A stretch of DNA of 49,351 nucleotides from an uncultured Sphingopyxis sp. (GTDB lineage: Bacteria > Pseudomonadota > Alphaproteobacteria > Sphingomonadales > Sphingomonadaceae). The notes under the pieces were generated by a model. The model was not told the origin of the DNA. It did no database searches and saw only the letters and a program-made list of their open reading frames with translations. The position numbers were made by a program, and so were the translations under genes. The DNA is taken from positions 1 to 49,351 of the forward strand of contig CALFXW010000224.1 in NCBI GenBank assembly GCA_937957805.1. Direction: 5' to 3'. How positions within the stretch are numbered: position 1 is the stretch's first letter; every line of letters starts with the position of its first letter. Shown in pieces: positions 21,906 through 29,998 of this stretch.

Positions 21906-22781
21906 TTACCGTGTCGGCACAGGCTCCGGCCCTGTCCAGTCGTAAAAACCGCGACCCGATTTTTTACCGACCCAGCCTGCCTCGACATATTTGACCAGCA
22001 GGGGGGCCGGGCGGAAACGCGGGTCGCCGGTCGATGTGTGCAGCACGTTGATGATGTCGAGACAGGTGTCCAGTCCGATAAAATCGGCCAGCGTCAACGG
22101 CCCCATCGGGTGGTTGAGGCCGAGCCGACAGGCGGTGTCGATATCGCGAATGGTCGCCACTCCTTCGCCCAGCGCGACGGCTGCTTCGTTGAGCATCGGC
22201 ATCAGGACCCGGTTGACGATGAAGCCCGGCGCGTCCGATGAATGGACGATTTCCTTGCCCAATGACCGGCCAAATGCTTCGACTTGGGCCAGCGTTTCGT
22301 CGGATGTGGCGAGGCCGCGAATCAGTTCGACCAGCCCCATTACCGGCACCGGGTTGAAAAAATGCACCCCGACAAAGCGGGCGGGGTCGCGCGTTTCCTG
22401 CGCCAAACGGGTGATCGGGATCGACGATGTATTGGTCGCCAAAATTGCGTGGTCGGCGAGTTGCGGCGCGATGGAGGCGAAAATGGCGCGCTTTATCTCC
22501 TCCCGCTCGCTCGCCGCCTCGATGACCAGATCGGCCGGCGCAAAGGCGGCATGGTCGGCAACACAGGTTATGCGCGCCAGAGCGGCGTCGGCATCTGGTG
22601 CGCTTAACCGCCCTTTGTCCACCGCACGGGCCAGCAATTTGGCGATACCTGCCTTGCCACGTTCGGCAATCTCCATCGTCCGGTCGGAAAGGAGGACGCC
22701 ATAGCCAGCTTCGGCGGCAACCTGTGCGATCCCCGCACCCATTTGCCCGGCACCGACAACGCCCACGCATTTGATTTTCAT
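21906..22781 (-). CDS. 3-hydroxybutyryl-CoA dehydrogenase
   Basis: The 291-residue protein opens with the NAD-binding VGVVGAGQMGAGIAQVAAEAGY and contains LVIEAASEREEIKRAIF, ATNTSSIPIT, the catalytic His in FVGVHFFNPVPVMGLVELIRG, DAPGFIVNRVLMPMLNEA and LGLNHPMGPLTLADFIGLDT. It oxidises (S)-3-hydroxybutyryl-CoA to acetoacetyl-CoA, or the reverse. The frame is open to 22850, but ATG 22781 (MKIKCVGV) is the family start. It ends 8 bp from bdhA on the other strand and lies 28 bp downstream of the cobalamin adenosyltransferase gene, possibly in its operon. Confidence 0.94.
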   Translation of the reverse strand: MKIKCVGVVGAGQMGAGIAQVAAEAGYGVLLSDRTMEIAERGKAGIAKLLARAVDKGRLSAPDADAALARITCVADHAAFAPADLVIEAASEREEIKRAIFASIAPQLADHAILATNTSSIPITRLAQETRDPARFVGVHFFNPVPVMGLVELIRGLATSDETLAQVEAFGRSLGKEIVHSSDAPGFIVNRVLMPMLNEAAVALGEGVATIRDIDTACRLGLNHPMGPLTLADFIGLDTCLDIINVLHTSTGDPRFRPAPLLVKYVEAGWVGKKSGRGFYDWTGPEPVPTR

Positions 22782-22809
22782 CCAAATATTCCTGCTAAAA
22801 TCGAAAAAC

Positions 22810-23409
22810 TCACCGCGATGCGCCGGGCACCCACAGCACATCACCACCATGTTGCTGCGCGATATGGCGCGCGGCGACGAACAACCAGTCGGACAATCGG
22901 TTGATATAGGAAAGGGCGGCGGGGTTTAACGCGCGCGTCGCCGCCGTTTTCACCGCGCTGCGTTCGGCACGGCGCACGACCGAGCGGGCAAGGTGGAGCC
23001 GCGCCACAACCTCTCCCCCAGCGGGCAGGATGAAACTGCGAAGGGGGGAAAGCGTGGCGTTCATTGCGTCAACCTCCCCCTCCAGCCGGGTGACTTGGCT
23101 GGCGATGATGCGCAATTCCATTTCGCCGGGCGCAAAGGGGGCGTCGCCATCGCGCGGCGGCGTGGCAAGGTCGGCACCCAGATCGAACAAATCATTTTGG
23201 ATGACCGACAGCCTCTGATCCAACGCCGCTTCTATGGGTGATTTTTCGGCGCAAAGCGCGGCGCGCACCAACCCCAAAACACCGTTCGCCTCATCCACAT
23301 CGCCGATGGCATCGAATAGCGCGTCACCCTTGGACAGGCGCGATCCGTCGACAAGGCCGCTGCTCCCCGCATCACCGGTGCGGGTGTAAATTTTGTTGAT
23401 TTTGACCAT
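22810..23409 (-). CDS. Cob(I)alamin adenosyltransferase, PduO type
   Basis: The 199-residue protein transfers adenosyl from ATP to cob(I)alamin. PduO-type signatures are IYTRTGDAGSSGLVDGSRLSK, FDAIGDVDEANGVLGL, LFDLGADLATP, FILPAGGEVVARLHLARSVVRRAERS and LSYINRLSDWLFVAARH. The start codon overlaps the stop of the upstream twin-helix gene (TAATG), implying translational coupling. Adenosylcobalamin is needed by methylmalonyl-CoA mutase-type enzymes, in keeping with the neighbouring acyl-CoA gene. Confidence 0.95.
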   Translation of the reverse strand: MVKINKIYTRTGDAGSSGLVDGSRLSKGDALFDAIGDVDEANGVLGLVRAALCAEKSPIEAALDQRLSVIQNDLFDLGADLATPPRDGDAPFAPGEMELRIIASQVTRLEGEVDAMNATLSPLRSFILPAGGEVVARLHLARSVVRRAERSAVKTAATRALNPAALSYINRLSDWLFVAARHIAQQHGGDVLWVPGASR

Positions 23410-23639
23410 TATTGGCTCGCGGCAATCGCCCCAAACAGCACCAGCAGCAATATGGTGATCGCCTGCCATTTGACGCGTGCGAACATCATGCGGTTCTGCG
23501 CGGCGTGCATTTCACTGGCGTCGCCACCGTTGGCCTGCAGTGCAGCGCCGGTGCGCGCAAAATAGATGAGGCCGCGGATCAGGCTGAACAACACCATGCC
23601 CGCCGCGCCGACGATCATCAAAATGACTAACCATTGCAT
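23409..23639 (-). CDS. Twin transmembrane helix small protein (HIG1-like)
   Basis: The 76-residue protein has two membrane helices (LVILMIVGAAGMVLFSLIRGLIYFA and AITILLLVLFGAIA) joined by a loop containing HAAQNRMMFARVKWQ. This is the pattern of bacterial HIG1-domain/twin-helix proteins, which often precede the PduO gene in sphingomonads. It lies in the inner membrane, possibly associated with respiratory complexes as the mitochondrial HIG1 proteins are. It overlaps the adenosyltransferase gene by one base. Confidence 0.85.
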   Translation of the reverse strand: MQWLVILMIVGAAGMVLFSLIRGLIYFARTGAALQANGGDASEMHAAQNRMMFARVKWQAITILLLVLFGAIAASQ

Positions 23640-23670
23640 GATGCTGCTCCTCCGATTTTCCGCGCTCGCC

Positions 23671-24552
23671 TTACGCCTTCACCCAGCAATAGCCAAGCGG
23701 CAGTTTGCCGTCGGTGAGGTCGGCCGCAAGGCGCAGCCCATCGACGCCCGCATCGCGCATCGCGGCAAGGCTGGCCGCACCGTCGCGCTTGGCGAGCCGT
23801 CGGCCCATGGCGTCCCCAATCAGCGGATGATGCTGATATATGGGGGTGGGGAGGGTGAGGAGCGCCTGCAACAGTCGGTGAACGTCGGTCGTCACGCGCA
23901 AGTCCGCCCCGCGCACCACATGGCTGATGCCCATTTCGGCATCATCGATGGTGGAGGATAAATGGTAACTGGTGGGGGCATCGCGCCGCGCCAGCACAAT
24001 GTCGCCATGCGCTGCCGGGTCGGCGTAGTGCGTCCTGCCCGCCGAATCGTGCCACATGAGCGCACCCGTGCGCGCGATCGCTGCCGTCATGTCGAGCCGC
24101 CAAGCAGGCGCTTCGCCCGCTGTCAGTCGCGCGGCCACCGCATGGGGGGGGAGGTTGCGGCAGGTGCCGGGGTAAATGGGGGTTGGCCCATGCGGCGCAG
24201 CCGCGCTCTGCGCCAAATCCTTGCGACTGCAAAAACAAGGATAGGCAAGGCCCATGTCGCGCAATTTTTCCAATGCTGCGGCATAAAGCGGCAGGCGCTG
24301 TGACTGGCGAACAGGCGGTTCATCTGCCTCCACCCCCAGCCATGCAAGGTCGGTGATGGTTGCGACATAATAGGCATCGCGCACCCGTGCGGCATCGATA
24401 TCATCAAAGCGCAGCAGAAATTGCCCGCCAGTTTCGCGCGCCCATTGCAGCGCGAGCAGCGCCGATAGCCCGTGCCCCAGATGGAGCAGCCCTGTGGGCG
24501 ATGGGGCAAAGCGTGTGGCAAGGGATTGGGCGGGCTTGGCAAGCATGGCCAT
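23671..24552 (-). CDS. gluQ: Glutamyl-Q tRNA(Asp) synthetase
   Basis: The 293-residue paralogue of the GluRS catalytic core lacks the anticodon-binding half. It attaches Glu to queuosine of tRNA-Asp. Seen are RFAPSPTGLLHLGHGLSAL (HIGH-like HLGH), FLLRFDDIDAARV, the zinc-type motif CFCSR with a distal Y-x3-C (YPGTC), VRGADL, and RRLAKRDGAASL as the KMSKS equivalent. The length and missing C-terminal domain separate it from gltX. ATG 24552 and 24546 are both possible. Confidence 0.92.
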   Translation of the reverse strand: MAMLAKPAQSLATRFAPSPTGLLHLGHGLSALLALQWARETGGQFLLRFDDIDAARVRDAYYVATITDLAWLGVEADEPPVRQSQRLPLYAAALEKLRDMGLAYPCFCSRKDLAQSAAAPHGPTPIYPGTCRNLPPHAVAARLTAGEAPAWRLDMTAAIARTGALMWHDSAGRTHYADPAAHGDIVLARRDAPTSYHLSSTIDDAEMGISHVVRGADLRVTTDVHRLLQALLTLPTPIYQHHPLIGDAMGRRLAKRDGAASLAAMRDAGVDGLRLAADLTDGKLPLGYCWVKA

Positions 24553-24684
24553 CGCCTACCCCACATATTGGGATGAAATCGACCCATTTTACACAATGGA
24601 TTGCGGTGCGCGCGCAAAAAGCTGCTTGACGCGGGAAATATGTTTGCGTTTTAAGCAGGTGAGGACAAGGCAAGGAGGACATGA

Positions 24685-25251
24685 ATGTTCCATCCTGATC
24701 TGGCACGTTCGGTCGATCAATGCCCGGCGCTCGTCCTCAATGCCGATTACACCCCCCTATCCTATTATCCGCTCTCGCTCTGGCCATGGCAGACGGCGGT
24801 AAAGGCCGTGTTCCTTGAGCGCGTCGACATTGTCGCACATTATCAGCGCGAAATTCATTCGCCCGGGCGGGTCATGCAACTGCCCAGCGTCATCGCGCTC
24901 AAACATTATATCCGCCCCAGCGAATATCCTGCTTTCACGCGTTTCAACCTGTTTCTGCGCGACAATTTCGCCTGCCAATATTGCGGCACGGGCAAGGAAT
25001 TGACCTTTGACCATGTTGTGCCGCGCCGTTTGGGCGGGCGGACGACATGGGAAAATGTGACCACCGCCTGTGCGCCGTGCAATTTAAAAAAGGGCGGGCG
25101 CACCCCCCAACAGGCGCATATGCAATTGCACCGCGCGCCGTGGCGTCCGACCAGCTGGCAGTTACAACATCATGGGCGGCGTTTTCCGCCGCATTATCTG
25201 CACCAAAGCTGGATAGACTGGCTATATTGGGACGTTGAACTGGAGGCATAG
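24685..25251 (+). CDS. HNH endonuclease
   Basis: The 188-residue protein has an N-terminal part common to a widespread group of HNH proteins (PALVLNADYTPLSYYPLSLWPWQTAVKAVFL, VMQLPSVIALKHYI). The HNH domain at about residues 85-140 has zinc pairs CQYCG and CAPCN, with FDHVVPRRLGGRTTWENVTTAC. AGGAGG lies 6 nt before ATG 24685. Members are often standalone chromosomal genes, and their substrate is unknown. No toxin-immunity or restriction partner is adjacent. Confidence 0.92.
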   Translation: MFHPDLARSVDQCPALVLNADYTPLSYYPLSLWPWQTAVKAVFLERVDIVAHYQREIHSPGRVMQLPSVIALKHYIRPSEYPAFTRFNLFLRDNFACQYCGTGKELTFDHVVPRRLGGRTTWENVTTACAPCNLKKGGRTPQQAHMQLHRAPWRPTSWQLQHHGRRFPPHYLHQSWIDWLYWDVELEA

Positions 25252-25264
25252 GGTCAAGACCCTA
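25249..25264. terminator. Palindrome shared by two convergent stop codons
   Basis: TAGGGTCAAGACCCTA is a perfect 7+2+7 inverted repeat. Its first three bases are the HNH stop (TAG 25249-25251) and its other strand carries the stop of the Rrf2 gene (25262-25264). A short bidirectional terminator is possible. Confidence 0.5.
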
Positions 25265-25705
25265 ACCTTCTTTATCGTCGGCCCAGTCATCCTTGAAATC
25301 AATGGGATCGGCGAGTGTCAGCCGGTCGAGCACCGCTGCGGTTTCGTCGCGCACCAACAGCATCAACCGGCGCAGGCGGCACACCGATTCGTCGAGGCAA
25401 TTTTCACATTTCTTGCTGGCAAAGCGGCTGGCGCACGGCGTCAGCGCCAATGACCCGCGCGTGAGGCGGACAATGTCGCCATAACGCACATCAACCGGCG
25501 GCACACCCAGCCAATAACCACCGTCGCGTCCACGCTGGCTGGCGACAATCCCGGCGCGCGCCATTTCGGACAATATAACGGTCAGAAATTTGGCCGGTAT
25601 ATTCTGTGCCTCTGCGATGTCGGACAGCGGAACCGGCCCTTCGCCCACATGGTCGGCCAGATGCTGCAACGCGCGGATGGTATAGCGGGTTTTTTGCGAC
25701 AGCAT
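25262..25705 (-). CDS. Rrf2-family transcriptional regulator with cluster-binding cysteines
   Basis: The 147-residue protein has an Rrf2 winged helix (MLSQKTRYTIRALQHLADH, VPLSDIAEAQNIPAKFLTVILSEMARAGIVASQRGRDGGYWL). A C-terminal Cys region follows, PCASRFASKKCENCLDESVCRLRRLM, with four cysteines arranged like the Fe-S ligands of IscR/RirA/NsrR-type members. It is likely a redox or iron-sulfur sensing regulator. The frame is open to 25840, but ATG 25705 gives the family start. It is divergent from rpe; the target is unknown. Confidence 0.9.
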   Translation of the reverse strand: MLSQKTRYTIRALQHLADHVGEGPVPLSDIAEAQNIPAKFLTVILSEMARAGIVASQRGRDGGYWLGVPPVDVRYGDIVRLTRGSLALTPCASRFASKKCENCLDESVCRLRRLMLLVRDETAAVLDRLTLADPIDFKDDWADDKEG

Positions 25706-25861
25706 GGCGCGCTCTATGCGCGCCGCCGCCCTGCCGCGCAACCAGTGATGCGCGGCATTTTTGCCGCACTCCGCGAAGAAGTTTGCCTTACCGGGCCATA
25801 TTCTATTGCCCTGCACCAAACTTGCCGTCTGGGGGGGCACGCGCTAAGGGGCAAGCCCATC

Positions 25862-26527
25862 ATGGCAGCACATCCCGTCCGCATCGCCCCGTCCATACTT
25901 TCCGCCGATTTTGCACGGCTTGGCGACGAAGTGCGCGCGATTGACGCGGCAGGGGCGGACTGGATCCATATCGATGTTATGGACGGCCATTTCGTTCCCA
26001 ACATCACCATCGGCCCCGCCGTCGTCAAAGCATTGCGCCCGCACAGCAAAAAGCCGTTCGATGTGCATTTGATGATCGCACCGGTTGATGCCTTCCTCAG
26101 CGCCTTTGCAGAGGCAGGGGCCGACATCATCAGCTTTCACCCAGAAGCCGGGCCGCACCCCCACCGCACGGTGCAAAGCATCAAGGCATTGGGGAAAAAG
26201 GCGGGCATTGTCCTCAACCCCGCGACGCCGGTGCAGAATGTCGAACATCTGATCGGCGATATCGACCTTATCCTCGTCATGAGCGTCAACCCCGGTTTTG
26301 GCGGGCAGAGCTTTATTCATAGCCAGCTTGACAAAATCCGCACCCTGCGTGCGATGATCGACGCTTCGGGCTTGGACATCGCGCTCGAGGTGGATGGCGG
26401 CATCGATGCCGCAACCGCGCCGCTCGCCATAGCGGCGGGGGCCGATGTGCTGGTCGCCGGGTCCGCCAGTTTTCGCGGCGGTGCGGGCAATTATGTGGCC
26501 AATATCGCGGGACTGCGCGGGCCATGA
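25862..26527 (+). CDS. rpe: Ribulose-phosphate 3-epimerase
   Basis: The 221-residue TIM-barrel enzyme interconverts ribulose-5-phosphate and xylulose-5-phosphate. Signatures are IAPSILSADFARLGDEV, WIHIDVMDGHFVPNITIGP, FDVHLMI, SVNPGFGGQSFI and the phosphate site VDGGIDAATAP with ADVLVAGSASF. The metal and acid-base residues (His, Asp of HIDVMDGHF; Asp of EVDGGI) are present. The frame extends upstream to 25649, but ATG 25862 gives the family start. The stop overlaps the heparinase-like start (ATGA), indicating an operon. Confidence 0.96.
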   Translation: MAAHPVRIAPSILSADFARLGDEVRAIDAAGADWIHIDVMDGHFVPNITIGPAVVKALRPHSKKPFDVHLMIAPVDAFLSAFAEAGADIISFHPEAGPHPHRTVQSIKALGKKAGIVLNPATPVQNVEHLIGDIDLILVMSVNPGFGGQSFIHSQLDKIRTLRAMIDASGLDIALEVDGGIDAATAPLAIAAGADVLVAGSASFRGGAGNYVANIAGLRGP

Positions 26528-28332
26528 CCGCGTTTGACAGTGCCAGCGATGCGGCAGGTGGCGACGGCGACAATCTTGGCCTCAGCCTGCCGCCACCGAT
26601 GGCCGAGCAGGTCGATTCGATTGAAAGCGGCAAGCGGCTGATCCGATTGTCGGATGATCGGGGGGCGAGCCTTGCCGACAGGATTGCGGCACGATTTTAC
26701 CGACTGACATGGCGCACCCCGCTTTATGGATTTCGGCTGCGCGGGCGCTTTCCCCTGCAGCTGCTCGGCGTCCCGCAAGACCCCATCCCCGGTGATCCAG
26801 CAGCCGGCAAAGCATTGCGTGCGGGGCATTTTCTGTTTCGCGGTTTGAAATTGCCGACCGCGCGGCTTGATTTTGCAGCACTGCCCGCGCCTGCGCCCTT
26901 TGCCGATTATATCCACAGCTTTGCCTGGTTGCGTGACCTTGCCGCCGCAGGGGACCGGCACAATGTCGCCCCGATTGCAGAGGCGTTGTTGCGCCGCTGG
27001 CTCGACAGTCATGGCGATAAAATCAGCGAACCCGCTTGGCGGCCAGATGTTGCGGCATGGCGGCTGTTTTACTGGATTTGTTATGCCCCGCTGATCCTGT
27101 CGGGGGATGATGCGGTCCACCGTTCGCGCGTTTTGGGTGCATTGTCACGCACCGCACGCCATCTGGATCGCAGCGCTGATACCGCGCGCGCAGGGGTGCC
27201 GCAATTGGTCGCATGGTCGGCGATTGTTGCGGCGGGCTTGTCGCTGCCCGGCGGTGACCCGCGCCGCGCCTTTGGCGAAGGGGGGCTGCGCCGCGCGCTC
27301 CAAAGCTGTTTTTATGCCGACGGCGGCACCGTGTCGCGCGCACCCGACCAACAGGCCAACGCCATTGCCATATTGTCGATGCTGCGCTGTTTCTATGCGC
27401 TGCGTTCGATGGATGCACCGACATGGATTGACGAAACGCTGCGCCTTGCCGTTCCCGCGCTAACCGCGCTGACCCATGGGGATGGCGGGCTGGGCAGTTG
27501 GCAGGGCGCGGCGGCAACCTCTGCCACGACCGTCGCTGCCGTCGTCGCGGCGAGCGGGGTTCGCGCCCGCCCACTGCGCCAAGCGCGCGATTGGGGCTAT
27601 CAACGGCTGCTTGCTGGGCGGTCATTGCTGCAAGTGGATGCCGCGCCCCCGCCGGTTGCCCGCGCAACCGACAGCGGCTGCGCATCGACGCTGGCGTTTG
27701 AATTTTCGGACGGGCCTCACCGCATCATCGTCAATTGCGGCGGCGCCGCGCTGGCCGGCGCGCTGATCCCCAAGGATTTGGCCGACGCGCTGCGCACAAC
27801 CGCCGCCCATTCGACGCTGACCATCGGGGATCGCAATTCCACCGCCATTCTGGCCGACGGACGTCTCGGCAAGGGCGTGCGCGAAGTGGAGATTGACCGC
27901 CGCGAAATCGGCAGCGGCGACAATGGTGCGAGCCGGCTCGAACTCAATCACGACGGTTATGTGCGGCGTTTTGGATTTATCCACCGCCGGCTTTTAATCC
28001 TGACCACCAGCGGGCGCGAATTGCGGGGGGAGGATATGTTGATCCCCGCCGGACGTGCGCGCAAAGGGGGCGGGAACCCCAGCTTTGCTATCCGTTTTCA
28101 TCTGGGAACAGAGGTGGAGCCGAGCCTGACGGCGGATGGGCAGGCGGTGCTGTTGCGCCTCAACGGCGGGGCATTGTGGCAATTGCGCTGCGCCGGGGCG
28201 AAACCACAAATCAGCGATTCCATCTGGGTCGATGGTGCGGGGCGGCCCAACCCCAGTTACCAGATTGAACTGACCGGCCAAGCACCCGCTGGCGGGGTCA
28301 GCATCGGCTGGTTGCTGCGCCACATCGGATAA
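26524..28332 (+). CDS. Heparinase II/III family protein
   Basis: The 602-residue protein has an N-terminal alpha/alpha-toroid (about 60-370: DYIHSFAWLRDLAA, PAWRPDVAAWRLFYWICYA, GDGGLGSWQGA). The C-terminal heparinase II/III beta-sandwich (about 390-560) has SGCASTLAFEFSDGPHRIIVNCGG, TTAAHSTLTIGDRNST and LNHDGYVRRFGFIHRRLLIL. The last segments contain the family His and Tyr positions. Such proteins are polysaccharide lyases or their relatives. No signal peptide is evident. It is coupled to rpe by ATGA and followed by purH, a neighbourhood common in sphingomonads. Confidence 0.9.
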   Translation: MTAFDSASDAAGGDGDNLGLSLPPPMAEQVDSIESGKRLIRLSDDRGASLADRIAARFYRLTWRTPLYGFRLRGRFPLQLLGVPQDPIPGDPAAGKALRAGHFLFRGLKLPTARLDFAALPAPAPFADYIHSFAWLRDLAAAGDRHNVAPIAEALLRRWLDSHGDKISEPAWRPDVAAWRLFYWICYAPLILSGDDAVHRSRVLGALSRTARHLDRSADTARAGVPQLVAWSAIVAAGLSLPGGDPRRAFGEGGLRRALQSCFYADGGTVSRAPDQQANAIAILSMLRCFYALRSMDAPTWIDETLRLAVPALTALTHGDGGLGSWQGAAATSATTVAAVVAASGVRARPLRQARDWGYQRLLAGRSLLQVDAAPPPVARATDSGCASTLAFEFSDGPHRIIVNCGGAALAGALIPKDLADALRTTAAHSTLTIGDRNSTAILADGRLGKGVREVEIDRREIGSGDNGASRLELNHDGYVRRFGFIHRRLLILTTSGRELRGEDMLIPAGRARKGGGNPSFAIRFHLGTEVEPSLTADGQAVLLRLNGGALWQLRCAGAKPQISDSIWVDGAGRPNPSYQIELTGQAPAGGVSIGWLLRHIG

Positions 28333-28357
28333 TATTTTCTTTTAACAAAGGTTGATC

Positions 28358-29935
28358 ATGACTTCGATTCCCATTCGCCGCGCGCTCCTGTCGGTTTCGG
28401 ACAAGGGCGGGATTGTCGATTTTGCACGCGGCCTCGCCGCTTTGGGGGTCGAACTTGTCTCCACCGGCGGGACGGCAAAGGCGCTGCGCGATGCGGGACT
28501 GGTCGTTGCCGATGTCGCGGATTTGACCGGCTTTCCCGAAATGATGGACGGGCGGGTCAAGACGCTGCACCCGATGGTGCATGGCGGCCTGCTCGCCGTG
28601 CGCGACAATGCGCAGCATCAGGCGGCGATGGCCGACCATGGCATTTTGCCCATCGATTTGGCAGTCATCAACCTCTACCCCTTTGCAGCGACGGTCGCGT
28701 CGGGCGCGGTGCGCGATGACATTATCGAAAATATCGACATTGGCGGCCCGGCGATGGTGCGTTCGGCGGCGAAAAACCATGCCCATGTCGCCATCGTCAC
28801 CGATCCCGGCGACTATGCGGCGATCATCGCGGGCAATGGCGCTACCGACATGGATTTGCGCAAGCAGTTGGCGGCAAAGGCATTTGCCCACACCGCCACC
28901 TATGATGCGATGATTGCCAGTTGGTTTGGCTTTGCCGATCAGGGGGAGTTATTTCCCGATACGCTGCCGATGGTCGCCCATGCCCCGACCATTTTGCGCT
29001 ATGGTGAAAACCCGCACCAAAAGGCAGCTTTTTACCGCCCCGCCGGCCCGCATGGGCACGGTATCGGCCAGGCCGAACAGGTACAGGGCAAGGAATTAAG
29101 CTATAATAATCTCAATGATGCGGATGCCGCGCTCGATCTGGTAAGCGAGTTTCGCGACGCACCGCCCGCCTGTGTCATCGTCAAACATGCCAATCCATGC
29201 GGGGTGGCAACCGGCGCAACGCTGCTCGACGCCTATCAAGCCGCCTATCAATGCGACAGCGTGTCCGCCTTTGGCGGAATTATCGCGGTTAACCGGGTGA
29301 TTGACGGCGCAGCGGCGGAGGCGATGACAGAGATTTTCACCGAAGTGGTCGTCGCACCCGATGCCGATGCTGATGCCCGCGCCATTTTTGCCAAGAAGAA
29401 AAATCTACGCCTGCTCCTCACCGGCGATTTGCCCGACCCGGCGCGCGGTGGACATATCGTCAAGAACATCACTGGCGGTTGGCTGGTGCAATCGCGCGAT
29501 AATGGCCGGATAACCGCCGCCGACTTGCGGGTCGTCAGCGCGCGCCAGCCGAGTGAGGCGGAATTGGCCGACGCATTATTTGCATGGACAATCGCCAAGC
29601 ACGTCAAATCCAACGCGATTGTCTATGCCAAAGATGGGGCGAGCGCGGGGATTGGTGCAGGGCAAATGAACCGGCGCGACAGCGCGCGCATCGCGGCGGC
29701 CAAGGCACGCGAAGCCGCCGAAACCTTTGGCTGGGCAGCCCCCCGCACCATCGGCTCGGCTGTGGCATCCGACGCCTTTTTTCCCTTTGCCGACGGGCTG
29801 TTGGCCGCCGTCGAAGCGGGCGCAACCATGGTCATCCAACCGGGGGGTTCGGTGCGCGACGATGAAGTTATCGCCGCTGCCGATGCGGCAGGGTTGGCGA
29901 TGGTCTTTACCGGCATGCGCCATTTCCGGCACTGA
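28358..29935 (+). CDS. purH: Bifunctional AICAR formyltransferase / IMP cyclohydrolase
   Basis: The 525-residue protein performs the last two steps of IMP synthesis. The N-terminal IMP cyclohydrolase domain (1-200) has ALLSVSDKGGIVDFARGL, STGGTAKALRDAG, MMDGRVKTLHPMVHGGLL and ENIDIGGPAMVRSAAKNHAHV. The formyltransferase domain follows with RYGENPHQKAAFY, ACVIVKHANPCGVATG, SDAFFPFADGLLAA and the final ATMVIQPGGSVRDDEVI and GMRHFRH. ATG 28358 is preceded by AAAGG. It is complete, with no deviations seen, and a strong hairpin follows the stop. Confidence 0.97.
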   Translation: MTSIPIRRALLSVSDKGGIVDFARGLAALGVELVSTGGTAKALRDAGLVVADVADLTGFPEMMDGRVKTLHPMVHGGLLAVRDNAQHQAAMADHGILPIDLAVINLYPFAATVASGAVRDDIIENIDIGGPAMVRSAAKNHAHVAIVTDPGDYAAIIAGNGATDMDLRKQLAAKAFAHTATYDAMIASWFGFADQGELFPDTLPMVAHAPTILRYGENPHQKAAFYRPAGPHGHGIGQAEQVQGKELSYNNLNDADAALDLVSEFRDAPPACVIVKHANPCGVATGATLLDAYQAAYQCDSVSAFGGIIAVNRVIDGAAAEAMTEIFTEVVVAPDADADARAIFAKKKNLRLLLTGDLPDPARGGHIVKNITGGWLVQSRDNGRITAADLRVVSARQPSEAELADALFAWTIAKHVKSNAIVYAKDGASAGIGAGQMNRRDSARIAAAKAREAAETFGWAAPRTIGSAVASDAFFPFADGLLAAVEAGATMVIQPGGSVRDDEVIAAADAAGLAMVFTGMRHFRH

Positions 29936-29952
29936 GGCGAGCAACAACCCCA

Positions 29953-29974
29953 TGCCCCTGCTTTCGCGGGGGCA
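29953..29974. terminator. Strong hairpin between convergent purH and helicase genes
   Basis: TGCCCCTGC (29953-29961) pairs with GCGGGGGCA (29966-29974) over 9 bp, one of them a G-T pair, with loop TTTC. It sits 18 bp after the purH stop and 25 bp from the helicase stop. This is also the shape of a repeat dispersed in many sphingomonad genomes. Confidence 0.5.
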
Positions 29975-29998
29975 CGTAACGGTTCGGCGTGTGGCCGT

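Noticed and set aside
24685..25251. HNH gene as part of a defence or toxin system
   Set aside because: It belongs to a common standalone chromosomal group and has no restriction, methylase or immunity partner beside it.
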